Assembly: GCF_011806565.1 (NCBI RefSeq)
Contig: NZ_JAATOP010000006.1
Coordinates: forward strand, 124,001-188,000
Length of the DNA: 64,000 nucleotides
Direction of reading: 5' to 3'
Source of the DNA: Marivivens donghaensis
GTDB lineage: Bacteria; Pseudomonadota; Alphaproteobacteria; Rhodobacterales; Rhodobacteraceae
The position numbers and the translations under genes are program-made. This document shows, piece after piece, positions 9,109 through 18,211 of the stretch (its first letter is position 1; every line of letters begins with the position of its first letter). Under the pieces are notes generated by a model that did not search any database, was not told the DNA's origin, and saw only the letters and a list, made by a program, of their open reading frames with translations.

Positions 9109-10350
9109 ATGAATCCCGCGATTCAAGGTCTGATGACCATTGTGTTCGGTGTAGGTGGCTGTCTGGCCTACTTTTTCCTATCGAACGTTGTTCTTGATAC
9201 ATTCATTTTTCCGGCCAAGGGAAAGAACGCAGGGCGCAATATCAACCGCGCCAATATGGTGCGTCCGTGGCTGTTCCTGTTTCCGGCGCTGCTCGTGCTG
9301 GGACTTTATCTGGCCTATCCGGTGTTCGAGACGCTGCGCCTGTCGCTCAGTGCGCGCCTGCCGGGTGGTGGCTACGAATTCGTCGGGCTGGACAACTACC
9401 GCCAGCTTCTGAACGAAAGCAAATTCTGGGAAGCGCTGCGCAACAACTTCCTGTGGCTCGCCGTGGTGCCTGCCGCATCGACCGCGATAGGCCTTCTGGT
9501 CGCGCAGCTGACGGACCGCATTTCGTGGGGCTCGGCGGCCAAGTCGCTGATCTTCATGCCGATGGCGATCTCGTTCGTGGGTGCGTCGGTGATCTTCAAA
9601 CTGATCTACGACACCCGTCCGGCGGCGCTTGAGCAGATCGGCATCCTCAACGCGATCTGGCTCCAGTTCGACGGTGGCATCTGGTCGACCATCACGCTCA
9701 AAGTCGTGCCTGCGTTCATCATCGTCGCCTTCGGCATCGTCTGCGTGTGGATCGCATGGCTGCTGGTGCGCCCGATGATCCAGAAGGGCAGCCGTCCCGA
9801 AGGTCCGTTCATCAAGGTCGTCCGCGTGATCCTTGCCGTGCTGGCGCTGCTGCTGGCGTTCAAGTCGGTCACCGGCCTGATCAGCCTTCTGTCGGCAACG
9901 CTGGCCTACGGTCAGCCGCAGACGTGGCTCACGGTTCCGTTCTACAACAACTTCTTCCTGATGGTCGTGCTGATCTGGATCCAGACCGGTTTCGCGATGG
10001 TGATCCTCTCGGCCGCGCTGCGCGGTATCCCCGAGGAAACCGTCGAAGCGGCCATCGTCGATGGCGCGGGTCCGTTCCAGATTTTCTTCAAGATCAAGGT
10101 TCCGCAGATCATGGGCACCATCGTCGTGGTCTGGACGACCATCACGATCACCGTTCTCAAGGTCTTCGACATCGTGTTCGCCATGACCAACGGTCAGTGG
10201 GAAACGCAGGTTCTTGCCAACTATATGTACGACAAACTGTTCCGTGCCTTCGACTGGGGCGTCGGTTCCGCAGCGGCCATGGTCATCATGCTGCTCGTGA
10301 CCCCGATCCTCGTCTGGAACGTCTACAACGCCCGTAAGGAGATGCGCTGA
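9109..10350 (+). CDS. aglF: Alpha-glucoside ABC transporter permease AglF
   Basis: Inner-membrane subunit pairing with AglG. 413 residues. An extra N-terminal transmembrane segment (about 8-30) precedes the MalF-like core; the EAA loop reads EAAIVDGAGPFQIFFKIKVP, where AglK docks. The family core is recognisable up to ILNAIW (about residue 183) and again from GQPQTWLTVPFYNN (about 268). Between them is a stretch of about 85 residues with two long hydrophobic segments (about 199-220 and 237-262) that I do not expect in AglF, making the protein longer than the rhizobial protein as I remember it. The ATG follows a GGAGG-rich ribosome site. The stop overlaps the aglG start (TGATG). Confidence 0.9.
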   Translation: MNPAIQGLMTIVFGVGGCLAYFFLSNVVLDTFIFPAKGKNAGRNINRANMVRPWLFLFPALLVLGLYLAYPVFETLRLSLSARLPGGGYEFVGLDNYRQLLNESKFWEALRNNFLWLAVVPAASTAIGLLVAQLTDRISWGSAAKSLIFMPMAISFVGASVIFKLIYDTRPAALEQIGILNAIWLQFDGGIWSTITLKVVPAFIIVAFGIVCVWIAWLLVRPMIQKGSRPEGPFIKVVRVILAVLALLLAFKSVTGLISLLSATLAYGQPQTWLTVPFYNNFFLMVVLIWIQTGFAMVILSAALRGIPEETVEAAIVDGAGPFQIFFKIKVPQIMGTIVVVWTTITITVLKVFDIVFAMTNGQWETQVLANYMYDKLFRAFDWGVGSAAAMVIMLLVTPILVWNVYNARKEMR

Positions 10351-11675
10351 TGGATAACATCGCCGGTTCCAAGTCCTCGCTGACGTGGGCAGTCCATATC
10401 TCGACCCTGCTGCTGGTCATCCTCTGGGTGTTCCCGACCGTGGGTCTCTTCGTGTCCTCGTTCCGCACGGGCGACCAGATTGCGACCTCGGGCTGGTGGA
10501 AAGCCATGCTGCCGAGCGAGCAGGTCATCACGCTGCGCACCGCAAGCCCCGATGAGGCGATGCAGGAAATCGACGGCGTTTACGTGGTCGAGGGCAACCT
10601 GTTCACCGAGCAAGGGTCGCTCGACATTGGTGCTTTCGGCACTTCGTCGCGTGACCCCGCAGCCGCCGAACCCGGTGCGACCTTCGACATGGGGGACGGT
10701 GAGACGATGACCGTTCTGCCGAACGGCGACTACCGCTGGACCTCGACCGAGGAACTGTCGGGCCGCGGTCAGCGCGTCTTCGTCACCGCCGAAATCCCGC
10801 CCGAGTTCACGCTTGCCAACTACGACACTGTTCTGGGGCAGGGCGTTCTGCAATCGCTGATCACCTTCGCCGCCGGTTCGATCGTCGTGGGCTTCGCGGC
10901 TTTCTGGATCGCGCGCCAGATCGGATTTGCCGGTCCGAAGGGCGTGGGTTTCATCGTCGGTATCCTCGCCTTCGCACTGCTGACGTGGATTTACGGCATC
11001 GGCACAGGCATCCGCACCGGCGCGGGCAGCGACGACATGGGTAAGGCGTTCTTTGCCACGCTCACCGTCACCGTGCCTGCGACCATCATTCCGATCGTCG
11101 TTGCCGCCTTCGCGGCCTATGCGCTGGCGTGGATGGACTTCCCCGGTCGTGCGCTGCTGATCGCGGCCATCGTTGGCCTCTTGGTCGTGCCGCTGCAACT
11201 CGCGCTCATCCCGCTGCTGCGTTTCCACCTGAATGTCGGCATCGGCAAAGGCTACCTCGGTGTTTGGCTCGCACACACTGGCTTCGGTATGCCGCTGGCG
11301 ATCTACCTGCTGCGTAACTACATGGCTGGTTTGCCGCGTGACATCATCGAGAACGCAAAGGTCGACGGCGCGACGGACTTCCAGATCTTCACCAAGATCA
11401 TCCTGCCGCTGTCGTTCCCCGCGCTGGCTTCGTTCGCGATCTTCCAGTTCCTGTGGACATGGAACGACCTACTCGTGGCCAAGGTGTTCCTGATCGACCC
11501 GACGCAGGGCACCACGGTGATGACCGACCAGATCGTGCAGCTTATGGGCTCGCGCGGCGGTCAGTGGGAAATTCTTGCGACGGCGGCCTTCGTGTCGATT
11601 GCCGTACCGCTCGTCGTCTTCTTCTCTATGCAAAAATATCTCGTGCGGGGCCTCCTCGCCGGGTCTGTGAAATAA
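10350..11675 (+). CDS. aglG: Alpha-glucoside ABC transporter permease AglG
   Basis: Second inner-membrane permease subunit. 441 residues. The first transmembrane segment (about 10-33) is followed by a long periplasmic domain (about 35-160), a known AglG feature. The EAA loop is ENAKVDGATDFQIFTKIILP, and the C-terminus QKYLVRGLLAGSVK is typical of the family. Between NYDTVLGQG (about 156-164) and DDMGKAFFATLTVTVPATIIP (from about 228) there is an insertion of about 65 residues with two hydrophobic segments; in AglG homologues these two stretches are nearly adjacent. The start ATG overlaps the aglF stop by one base. aglA follows after 12 bp. Confidence 0.9.
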   Translation: MDNIAGSKSSLTWAVHISTLLLVILWVFPTVGLFVSSFRTGDQIATSGWWKAMLPSEQVITLRTASPDEAMQEIDGVYVVEGNLFTEQGSLDIGAFGTSSRDPAAAEPGATFDMGDGETMTVLPNGDYRWTSTEELSGRGQRVFVTAEIPPEFTLANYDTVLGQGVLQSLITFAAGSIVVGFAAFWIARQIGFAGPKGVGFIVGILAFALLTWIYGIGTGIRTGAGSDDMGKAFFATLTVTVPATIIPIVVAAFAAYALAWMDFPGRALLIAAIVGLLVVPLQLALIPLLRFHLNVGIGKGYLGVWLAHTGFGMPLAIYLLRNYMAGLPRDIIENAKVDGATDFQIFTKIILPLSFPALASFAIFQFLWTWNDLLVAKVFLIDPTQGTTVMTDQIVQLMGSRGGQWEILATAAFVSIAVPLVVFFSMQKYLVRGLLAGSVK

Positions 11676-11687
11676 GGAAACCTCCAG

Positions 11688-13331
11688 ATGAGCGAAGCTC
11701 CGATCCTGTCGAATGTAGCGGACAAGGACTGGTGGCGCGGTGCCGTGATCTACCAGATCTACCCGCGCAGCTATCAGGATAGTAACGGCGATGGCGTCGG
11801 CGACCTTTGCGGTATCGTCGAGCGTCTGCCCCACATCGCGTCGATGGGTGTCGACGCGATCTGGATCAGCCCGTTCTTCACGTCGCCGATGCGCGACTTC
11901 GGCTATGACGTCTCGGACTATTGCGACGTCGACCCGATGTTCGGCTCGCTTGCCGATTTCGACGCCGTGGTCGAGACCGCGCACAGCCACGGCATCCGCG
12001 TGATGATCGACCTCGTGCTGTCGCACACGTCGGACCAGCACCCGTGGTTCAAGGAAAGCCGTTCGAGCCGGGACAACGACAAGTCCGACTGGTATGTCTG
12101 GTCCGAGCCCGCGCCCGACGGCACCCCGCCGAACAACTGGCTGTCGATCTTCGGCGGTTCTGGTTGGCAGTGGGATGCGCGCCGCGAGCAGTACTACATG
12201 CACAACTTCCTCGTCTCGCAGCCTGACCTGAACTTCCACAATCCGGACGTTCAGAACGCGCTGCTCGACGTGGCGAAGTTCTGGCTGAACCGCGGTGTCG
12301 ACGGCTTCCGCCTCGATACCATCAACTTCTACATGCACGACGAGCAGCTTCGCGATAACCCGCCGCTGCCGAAGGAAGAGCGCAACGCGGACACCGCGCC
12401 TGCGGTCAACCCGTACAACCACCAGCGCCACCTCTACGACAAGAACCACCCCGACAACGTCAAGTTCCTCGAACGCCTCCGCGCGGTCATGGAGCCCTTC
12501 GGCGCTGCCGCCGTGGGCGAGGTCGGTGACAGCCAGCGCGGTCTGGAAATCCTTGGTGAGTACACCTCGGGCGATAACCGCATGCAGATGTGCTACGCGT
12601 TCGAATTCCTCGCGCCCGAGCGTCCGTCGGCAACGCGCATTGTCGAAGTTCTGAACAACCTCGATGCTGCGGCACCCGAAGGCTGGGCGTGCTGGGCGTT
12701 CTCGAACCACGACGTGGTGCGCCATATCACCCGCTGGGATCTGTCGCCCTCGGGCATCCGCGCCTACACCACGCTGCTGGCGACCCTGCGCGGCTCGATC
12801 TGCATCTATCAGGGTGAAGAGCTTGGCCTGCCCGAAGCGGAGATCGCGTTCGAAGACCTGCAAGACCCTTACGGCATCGAATTCTGGCCGGAATTCAAAG
12901 GCCGCGACGGTTGCCGCACGCCGATGGTCTGGGACTCGACCCACCAGAACGGCGCATTCTCGGATGCCAAGCCGTGGCTGCCGGTCCCGTCGGAGCACTA
13001 CCACCTCGCCGTTGAGGCAGAGGAAACCGATCCGGCTGCGCTTCTGCACCATTACCGCCGTGCGCTGCGCTTCCGTCAGGATCACCCGATGCTCAAGCGC
13101 GGCACACATTCGTCGCTCGGCACTGCCGGCGATGTCATCCATTTCATGCGCTCGCTGGACGGCGAGCATATGTTCGTGGCGATCAACCTGAGTGACACGC
13201 CGTCCGATCTGGACCTGCCCGCAGGGGACTGGGAGCTGATCGGTCAGGAGCTGGGCGGGGCGCATGCCTCGGCGGACGGCAAGCTGCACCTCGGGCCTTG
13301 GCAGCCTTATTTTGCGATTAAACGGGATTAA
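11688..13331 (+). CDS. aglA: Alpha-glucosidase, GH13 family
   Basis: Cytoplasmic hydrolase of imported alpha-glucosides, releasing glucose for Glk. 547 residues, the normal length for oligo-1,6-glucosidase/sucrase-type GH13 enzymes, with no signal peptide. Conserved regions: [37 protein letters not shown] with nucleophile D210, VGEVGD with acid/base E278, and FSNHDVVR with D342. The final 80 residues form the C-terminal beta domain. The ATG at 11688 is preceded by AAGGAAACCTCC. Whether the preferred substrate is sucrose, maltose, isomaltose or trehalose cannot be told from the sequence. Confidence 0.94.
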   Translation: MSEAPILSNVADKDWWRGAVIYQIYPRSYQDSNGDGVGDLCGIVERLPHIASMGVDAIWISPFFTSPMRDFGYDVSDYCDVDPMFGSLADFDAVVETAHSHGIRVMIDLVLSHTSDQHPWFKESRSSRDNDKSDWYVWSEPAPDGTPPNNWLSIFGGSGWQWDARREQYYMHNFLVSQPDLNFHNPDVQNALLDVAKFWLNRGVDGFRLDTINFYMHDEQLRDNPPLPKEERNADTAPAVNPYNHQRHLYDKNHPDNVKFLERLRAVMEPFGAAAVGEVGDSQRGLEILGEYTSGDNRMQMCYAFEFLAPERPSATRIVEVLNNLDAAAPEGWACWAFSNHDVVRHITRWDLSPSGIRAYTTLLATLRGSICIYQGEELGLPEAEIAFEDLQDPYGIEFWPEFKGRDGCRTPMVWDSTHQNGAFSDAKPWLPVPSEHYHLAVEAEETDPAALLHHYRRALRFRQDHPMLKRGTHSSLGTAGDVIHFMRSLDGEHMFVAINLSDTPSDLDLPAGDWELIGQELGGAHASADGKLHLGPWQPYFAIKRD

Positions 13332-13345
13332 CGGGGAGGGGCGTT

Positions 13346-14434
13346 ATGGCCGATTTGAAACTGACGGACGTCGCCAAAACATACGGCGGCAGCGTCGAGG
13401 TTCTGAAGAATATCGATCTGGATATCCAACAGGGCGAACTCATCGTCTTCGTAGGCCCGTCGGGCTGCGGTAAGTCGACCCTGCTGCGTATGATCGCCGG
13501 TCTGGAAAAGATCAGCTCGGGCACGCTGGAGATCGACGGCGAAGTCGTCAACGACGTGCCGCCCGCACAGCGCGGCATCGCGATGGTGTTCCAGTCCTAC
13601 GCTCTCTATCCGCACATGACCGTGCGCGAGAACATGGCGTTTGCACTGAAGATCGCGAAGAAGTCGCAGTCGGAGATCGACGCTGCCATCGACAAGGCCG
13701 CGAAGATCCTTCAGCTGGAGCCTTATCTGGACCGTCTGCCCAAGGCGCTTTCGGGTGGTCAGCGCCAGCGTGTCGCCATCGGCCGCTCGATCGTCCGTGA
13801 CCCGAAGGTGTATCTGTTCGACGAACCGCTCTCGAACCTCGACGCGGCTCTCCGTGTGGCAACCCGTATCGAGATCGCGCAGCTGAAAGAAGCGATGCCT
13901 GAATCAACTATGATCTACGTCACGCACGATCAGGTCGAAGCCATGACGCTCGCGTCCCGCATCGTCGTTCTGGCGAACAAGGGTATCGCGCAGGTCGGCA
14001 CGCCGCTGGAGCTGTACGAGCGCCCCGAAAACGAGTTCGTCGCGCAGTTCATCGGCTCTCCGTCAATGAACCTGCTGCCGGGCGAGATCGTCGGCACCGG
14101 CGCCCAGACCACCGTACGCCTTGCGACCGGAGAAACCGCAATGTCCGCCGTTCCGACCACGGATGCGGATATGGGCATGAAGGTGAATATCGGCGTGCGT
14201 CCGGAGGACATGGTACTGGCCGAGACCAACGCCTGTTATAATGGCAAGGTGGCGATCACCGAAGCACTGGGCGAAGTCACGCTGCTGTATTTCGAAGCGG
14301 AAGCGGGCGTCGATCCGGTTATCGCCAAGCTGCCCGGTATCCACCGCGACATGCGCGGCAAGACCGTGTCGCTGGCCTGCGATCCGGCGAAGGTGCAGAT
14401 TTTCCACGAAGGAAAGTCGCTCTACTACCGCTGA
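13346..14434 (+). CDS. aglK: Alpha-glucoside ABC transporter ATP-binding protein
   Basis: ATPase of the AglEFGK importer, MalK/UgpC type. 362 residues: Walker [10 protein letters not shown] (37-45), Q-loop in [14 protein letters not shown], signature LSGGQRQR from L135, Walker B YLFDEP (D159, E160), switch histidine in VTHDQVEAM, and a C-terminal TOBE/regulatory domain (about 235-362). It is the last gene of aglEFGAK, 14 bp after aglA with GGAGGGG as ribosome site, and is followed by a strong terminator. No inducer-exclusion system can be judged from the sequence. Confidence 0.94.
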   Translation: MADLKLTDVAKTYGGSVEVLKNIDLDIQQGELIVFVGPSGCGKSTLLRMIAGLEKISSGTLEIDGEVVNDVPPAQRGIAMVFQSYALYPHMTVRENMAFALKIAKKSQSEIDAAIDKAAKILQLEPYLDRLPKALSGGQRQRVAIGRSIVRDPKVYLFDEPLSNLDAALRVATRIEIAQLKEAMPESTMIYVTHDQVEAMTLASRIVVLANKGIAQVGTPLELYERPENEFVAQFIGSPSMNLLPGEIVGTGAQTTVRLATGETAMSAVPTTDADMGMKVNIGVRPEDMVLAETNACYNGKVAITEALGEVTLLYFEAEAGVDPVIAKLPGIHRDMRGKTVSLACDPAKVQIFHEGKSLYYR

Positions 14435-14454
14435 GTTTCAGCACGGGATGGACA

Positions 14455-14488
14455 AAGAAAAACGGGCCCTCACGGGCCCGTTTTGTTT
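14455..14488. terminator. Bidirectional terminator between aglK and the one-carbon cluster
   Basis: ACGGGCCC (14462-14469), loop TCAC, GGGCCCGT (14474-14481) then TTTTG; an A-rich left flank gives a T-run on the other strand as well. It separates two convergent operons. Confidence 0.85.
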
Positions 14489-14542
14489 GGGGCGCTGCCC
14501 CCGCGGCTGTGCCGCTCCCCCGGGATATTTGCAGCACAAAGG
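14489..14542. repeat. Dispersed GC-rich repeat, copy 1
   Basis: GGGGCGCTGCCCCC, a second imperfect GC inverted repeat, then CCCCGGGATATTT and CACAAAGG. The same element, with small changes, is at 53282-53339. Both copies lie between convergent genes beside a terminator hairpin. Confidence 0.75.
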
Positions 14543-14562
14543 CGGGGGAGCGTGGTCTCGTA

Positions 14563-15612
14563 TCAGCGGCGACGGCCACCGCGGCGACGGCCTGCGCCAC
14601 CTTCGGTCTGCTCGCTCGGCGGCTTGTTGAAGTTGATCCAGTCCGAACCGTGCGGGTCGTTGTTGGTCAGTAGGTTGGCGGCGCGGATCGCTTCCATTTC
14701 CTTACCCGGACGCGATTTGGTCGAGCCGAGGCCGGTGATGTTGCAGAAGGTTTCGAGGTCGATGTCGTCCGGAACGATGATGCCAGCGGCAGCGAGTTCG
14801 CCCTTCTTTTCCTCGATTTTCTTGAGGCTGACGGGCAGGGCGCAGGGGTTCATGATCGCGGAGGTCATGCCCGCACCCATCGCCATCGGGAGGAAGGCAT
14901 TGTTGATGCCGTGGCGGTTCGGCAGGCCGAAGGATACGTTCGAGGCGCCGCAGGTGGTGTTCACGCCAAGCTCTTCGCGCAGGCGGCGGACGAGGGTGAA
15001 GACCTGCTGGCCAGCGGTCGCCATCGCGCCGATCGGCATAACGAGCGGGTCGACGACGATGTCATGGGCCGGAATGCCGAAGTCGGCAGCGCGTTCCACG
15101 ATCTTCTTGGCGACGGCGAAGCGGACGTCCGGATCTTCGGAGATGCCGGTGTCGTCGTTCGAGATCGCGACGACCGGAACGTTGTACTTCTTAACCAGCG
15201 GCAGAACGAACTCGAGGCGCTCTTCTTCGCCGGTGACCGAGTTCAGCAGCGGACGGCCCTTGGCGACCTGAAGACCGGCTTCGAGAGCGGCAGGCACCGA
15301 GCTGTCGATGCAGATCGGGGTATCGGTGAGGCCCTGAACCAGTTCGATCATCTTGACCATGAGCGGCGGCTCGGTCTCGTTCGGGTTCGGGTTCGAGTTG
15401 TAGACAACACCTGCGTTGATATCGAGGATGTTGGCGCCAGCGGCGACCTGAGCCAGCGCGTCGCTTTCGACGGTGGAGAAGTCACCGGCTTCGAGCTCGG
15501 CAGCCAGCTTCTTGCGGCCGGTCGGGTTGATGCGTTCGCCAATGACGCAGAACGGCTGGTCAAAGCCGAGAATGGCAGTTTTGGTCGCGGATTCGACGAT
15601 AGTGCGCGTCAT
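14563..15612 (-). CDS. Methyltetrahydrofolate:corrinoid protein methyltransferase
   Basis: Pterin-binding TIM-barrel enzyme of the MeTr/DHPS superfamily that moves a methyl group between a corrinoid protein and tetrahydrofolate. 349 residues: GERINPTG (25-32), DINAG (64-68) and PICIDSS are the pterin-binding signatures, and GASNVSFGLPNRHGINNAFLP-type residues follow (quoted only in part). The protein ends in an unusual Arg/Gly tail (GGAGRRRGGRRR). The stop is followed by the dispersed repeat and a terminator. The gene lies 9 bp downstream of the MetF-like gene, so the two are one operon. With the MttB homologue at 47425 the likely direction is corrinoid-methyl to THF, feeding MetF running in the oxidative direction. 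It could alternatively serve a methionine-synthase-like role. Confidence 0.85.
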   Translation of the reverse strand: MTRTIVESATKTAILGFDQPFCVIGERINPTGRKKLAAELEAGDFSTVESDALAQVAAGANILDINAGVVYNSNPNPNETEPPLMVKMIELVQGLTDTPICIDSSVPAALEAGLQVAKGRPLLNSVTGEEERLEFVLPLVKKYNVPVVAISNDDTGISEDPDVRFAVAKKIVERAADFGIPAHDIVVDPLVMPIGAMATAGQQVFTLVRRLREELGVNTTCGASNVSFGLPNRHGINNAFLPMAMGAGMTSAIMNPCALPVSLKKIEEKKGELAAAGIIVPDDIDLETFCNITGLGSTKSRPGKEMEAIRAANLLTNNDPHGSDWINFNKPPSEQTEGGAGRRRGGRRR

Positions 15613-15621
15613 AGGTAGTCC

Positions 15622-16557
15622 TCAGAGTTGGGCGGTGGCAGCGGGAACAGTCGAAGCGCCGCCGTTTTCGATGGCCCAGTTGGCGTTGGCCTTGATCCCG
15701 CCGAGCGGGAAGAAGTGCACCTGGGTGATGTTGAAGTCGGGGTTTGCGGCCTTGTGGGCAGCGAGTTCGTTCAGGAACTCGTTCGGCTCGTAGGGCAGCA
15801 GCAGTTTGGTGACGTCGAGCGCACGCTTTTGCAGGACCTTGAGCGAAGCGCCGACGCCGCAGGCCATCGAGAACTTGATCAGGGTCTGGAGCTTGGCCGG
15901 ACCTGCAACGCCGATGTGGATCGGCAGATCGACGCCATTTGCCTTGAGCGCGTTGGCCCATTCGATGACCGGACCGGCCTCGAAACAGAACTGGGTCGCC
16001 AGCGCCATTTCGGCGTCAGTGGTTTCCGAGAACTTCTGCTTCCAGCGCAGCGCGTCAGAGACGTTCTTGTCCGAACCGTCGGGGTCGATGTCCTTGTTGC
16101 CTTCGGGGTGACCGGCAACGTGAAGGCGCTTGAAGCCTGCCTTGTCGAAGATGCCGGTTTCCAGAAGCTGCATCGAGGAGTGGAATTCGCCGTGCGGCTG
16201 GCTGACGCCGCCAGCAAGGATCAGGCCCTGATTGACGCCAGCGTCACCGGCGTAGCGGTTGACCCACTCTTCGAGCGTGTTGGCGTCCTTGATGATGCGG
16301 GCAGGGAAGTGCGGCATGGGGTCGAAGCCCTCGTCGCGCAGACGGGCAGCGGTGGCGACCATGTCTTCGATCGGGGTGCCTTCGATGTGGGCGATGTAAA
16401 CGCGGGTGCCGGCGGGCAGCAGGTCGCGGAAGTTTTCGACCTTCTCTGCGGTGCGCGGCATGACCTCGATCGAGTAACCCTTCAGGAAGTCCTCGAGAGC
16501 GGCGTTGTTGATGTTGTCCGCCGGAGCGGCTTTTTTCTTGAACGAAAGCAGGGCCAT
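15622..16557 (-). CDS. Methylenetetrahydrofolate reductase (MetF-like)
   Basis: Interconverts methyl- and methylene-tetrahydrofolate with a flavin cofactor. 311 residues from the ATG at 16557, chosen because AAAGGAC lies 5-11 bp upstream; an ATG six codons earlier has no ribosome site. The N-terminus MALLSFKKKAAP is basic; the body has the MetF TIM-barrel features (SIEVMPRTAEKV, IAHIEGTPIED, GHPEGN, TQFCFEAGPVIEW, IHIGVAGPAK). It is divergent from classical MetF, as is usual for copies sitting beside corrinoid methyltransferases. Within the operon it is second of three, 31 bp after the small PF13769-like gene and 9 bp before the methyltransferase. A role in oxidising methyl-THF derived from demethylation is inferred. 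Confidence 0.85.
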   Translation of the reverse strand: MALLSFKKKAAPADNINNAALEDFLKGYSIEVMPRTAEKVENFRDLLPAGTRVYIAHIEGTPIEDMVATAARLRDEGFDPMPHFPARIIKDANTLEEWVNRYAGDAGVNQGLILAGGVSQPHGEFHSSMQLLETGIFDKAGFKRLHVAGHPEGNKDIDPDGSDKNVSDALRWKQKFSETTDAEMALATQFCFEAGPVIEWANALKANGVDLPIHIGVAGPAKLQTLIKFSMACGVGASLKVLQKRALDVTKLLLPYEPNEFLNELAAHKAANPDFNITQVHFFPLGGIKANANWAIENGGASTVPAATAQL

Positions 16558-16588
16558 GAGTTTGTCCTTTATCATCGCGGGCGCCGGT

Positions 16589-16885
16589 TTACGCGCGGCC
16601 CAGGTTTTCGATCAGCGCCTTAAGGCGCTCTTGGTCGTATTCGGTATCGAGGCGTTTTGCTTCGGCCTCGGCAACTTCGGCGTCATCGCCCTCGACAGAG
16701 TAAGGTTCGCCCTTGCGCCATTCCGACAGATATTCGTCGGTGCCTGCCATATCGGCCTTCATCGCGGCGCGGTCGATGCCCTGCTCGAAACGTTCGGGCA
16801 GTTGCACCTTGTGGCCACGGCGGCCTTTGCCGACGATGACCTGCGCCGGAATATCACGCCAGTAAACAATGGTGACGTCGGGCAT
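16589..16885 (-). CDS. Small conserved protein, PF13769 (Virulence_fact)-like
   Basis: 98 residues, acidic in the second half (EGDDAEVAEAEAKR), no signal peptide, no membrane segment and no cysteine. The opening PDVTIVYWRDIPAQVIVGKGRR resembles the short family annotated as virulence factor in many alphaproteobacteria; I quote only part. GAGGA upstream of the ATG at 16885 fixes the start. It is the first gene of the operon with the MetF-like reductase and the corrinoid methyltransferase. That context suggests a role in C1 or corrinoid metabolism rather than virulence. Its biochemical function is unknown to me. Confidence 0.7.
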   Translation of the reverse strand: MPDVTIVYWRDIPAQVIVGKGRRGHKVQLPERFEQGIDRAAMKADMAGTDEYLSEWRKGEPYSVEGDDAEVAEAEAKRLDTEYDQERLKALIENLGRA

Positions 16886-17063
16886 TTGATTCCTCACTCC
16901 AAGTTATGCCCCTTGTACGTCAGCCAAATTCCGACACGTGGTCGGATTTCGACATTGCACAGAGTAGGTGCGACAGCCATGACCTGACGTTTCCGCGAAC
17001 GCCCTTGCGCGGCCAAGGTGTGCGCCGTACATTGGGGGTAACTTGATATGGAGGGCGTAGACT

Positions 17064-18176
17064 ATGACGCCCAAGCGTCCCCGAGGTGCGGGCGCGTTCC
17101 CGAAAGCGGTCGAAAGCCCCGCGCCCCAGAATCCCGTCGATGACGCGCTTTATGCTGCGCTCGACTTGGGAACGAACAGTTGCCGAATGCTGATTGCCCA
17201 GCCCAAGGGTAGCCAGTTCCATGTGATCGACAGCTTTTCGAAATCAGTGCAATTGGGTCAAGGTCTGGAGTCCACAGGCCGGCTTAGTCGTGCGTCGATG
17301 ACGCGGACGATCAATGCACTGCGTATCTGCAAACAGAAGCTCCAGCGCCACAAGGTCAAACGGATGCGGCTTGTCGCAACCGAAGCCTGCCGCCGTGCGG
17401 TAAACGGACACCAGTTCATCAATCAGGTGCGCCGTGAAACTGGCCTCAAACTGGAGATCATCCGTCCCGAAGAAGAAGCACGCCTTGCCGTGATCTCCTG
17501 CGCGCCGCTGGTGTCGACAAAGACCGAGCAACTGCTTGTCGTGGATATCGGCGGCGGCTCGACCGAACTGGTGTGGATGGACCTCAGCAACGTGCCGCGC
17601 CGCGAGCGTCCAAGCTCGATCATGCGCCTGCATCGCGGGTTCTCGCAGGACCCCGGTCCGTTTGCTGCGGCCCGTGTGGTTGACTGGATTTCGGTGCCGC
17701 TCGGCGTTGCAACCCTGCGCGACCAGTTCGAGGACGTGGACGACGATGCGGCGCGTTTCGCGCTGATGAGCTGGTTCTTCGAAGAACAACTCGCCCAGTT
17801 CAGCCCTTATAGCGCCGAGCAGAACCGCGAGAACTTCCAGATCATCGGCACCTCGGGCACCGTGACCACGGTCGCAGCTAGCCACCTTGGCTTGAAACGC
17901 TACGACCGGACCAAGGTTGACGGGTTGCGCATGACCAGTGACGAGATCGACTCCGTCATTCGCGCCTATCTGTCGCTTGGCCCCAGTGGTCGCAAAGCGG
18001 ACCCCCGTATCGGCCGCGACCGTCAGGCACTGATCATGTCGGGCGCGGCAATCCTTCAGGCGCTCATGCGCATCTGGCCGACCGACCGGATGTCGGTTGC
18101 GGACCGCGGTTTGCGGGAAGGCTTGCTTTATGCGCAAATGAGCGTCGATGGCGTACTTGAGGACACACCTTTCTAA
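17064..18176 (+). CDS. Ppx/GppA-family exopolyphosphatase/pppGpp phosphatase
   Basis: Hydrolyses polyphosphate or pppGpp. 370 residues of the ASKHA-fold Ppx/GppA family with [11 protein letters not shown] (D34) as phosphate loop 1, [11 protein letters not shown] as loop 2 and [11 protein letters not shown] as loop 3; it lacks the C-terminal HD-like half of the longer E. coli enzymes, as do many alphaproteobacterial members. The first 28 residues ([10 protein letters not shown]...) are a low-complexity extension; the start is placed at the ATG at 17064, preceded by GGAGGG. It precedes rlmE by 32 bp and is probably co-transcribed with it. A PPK2 kinase is encoded elsewhere (39633-40505). Confidence 0.85.
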   Translation: MTPKRPRGAGAFPKAVESPAPQNPVDDALYAALDLGTNSCRMLIAQPKGSQFHVIDSFSKSVQLGQGLESTGRLSRASMTRTINALRICKQKLQRHKVKRMRLVATEACRRAVNGHQFINQVRRETGLKLEIIRPEEEARLAVISCAPLVSTKTEQLLVVDIGGGSTELVWMDLSNVPRRERPSSIMRLHRGFSQDPGPFAAARVVDWISVPLGVATLRDQFEDVDDDAARFALMSWFFEEQLAQFSPYSAEQNRENFQIIGTSGTVTTVAASHLGLKRYDRTKVDGLRMTSDEIDSVIRAYLSLGPSGRKADPRIGRDRQALIMSGAAILQALMRIWPTDRMSVADRGLREGLLYAQMSVDGVLEDTPF

Positions 18177-18211
18177 GGTTAGAGAGGCGGCCTGAAGAGG
18201 AACCGTTCGTG

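Noticed and set aside
11469..13289. 606-codon open frame on the minus strand opposite aglA
   Set aside because: It is the complement of a well-supported GH13 gene; long antisense frames are expected in GC-rich DNA. The protein has no recognisable motif and no ribosome site.
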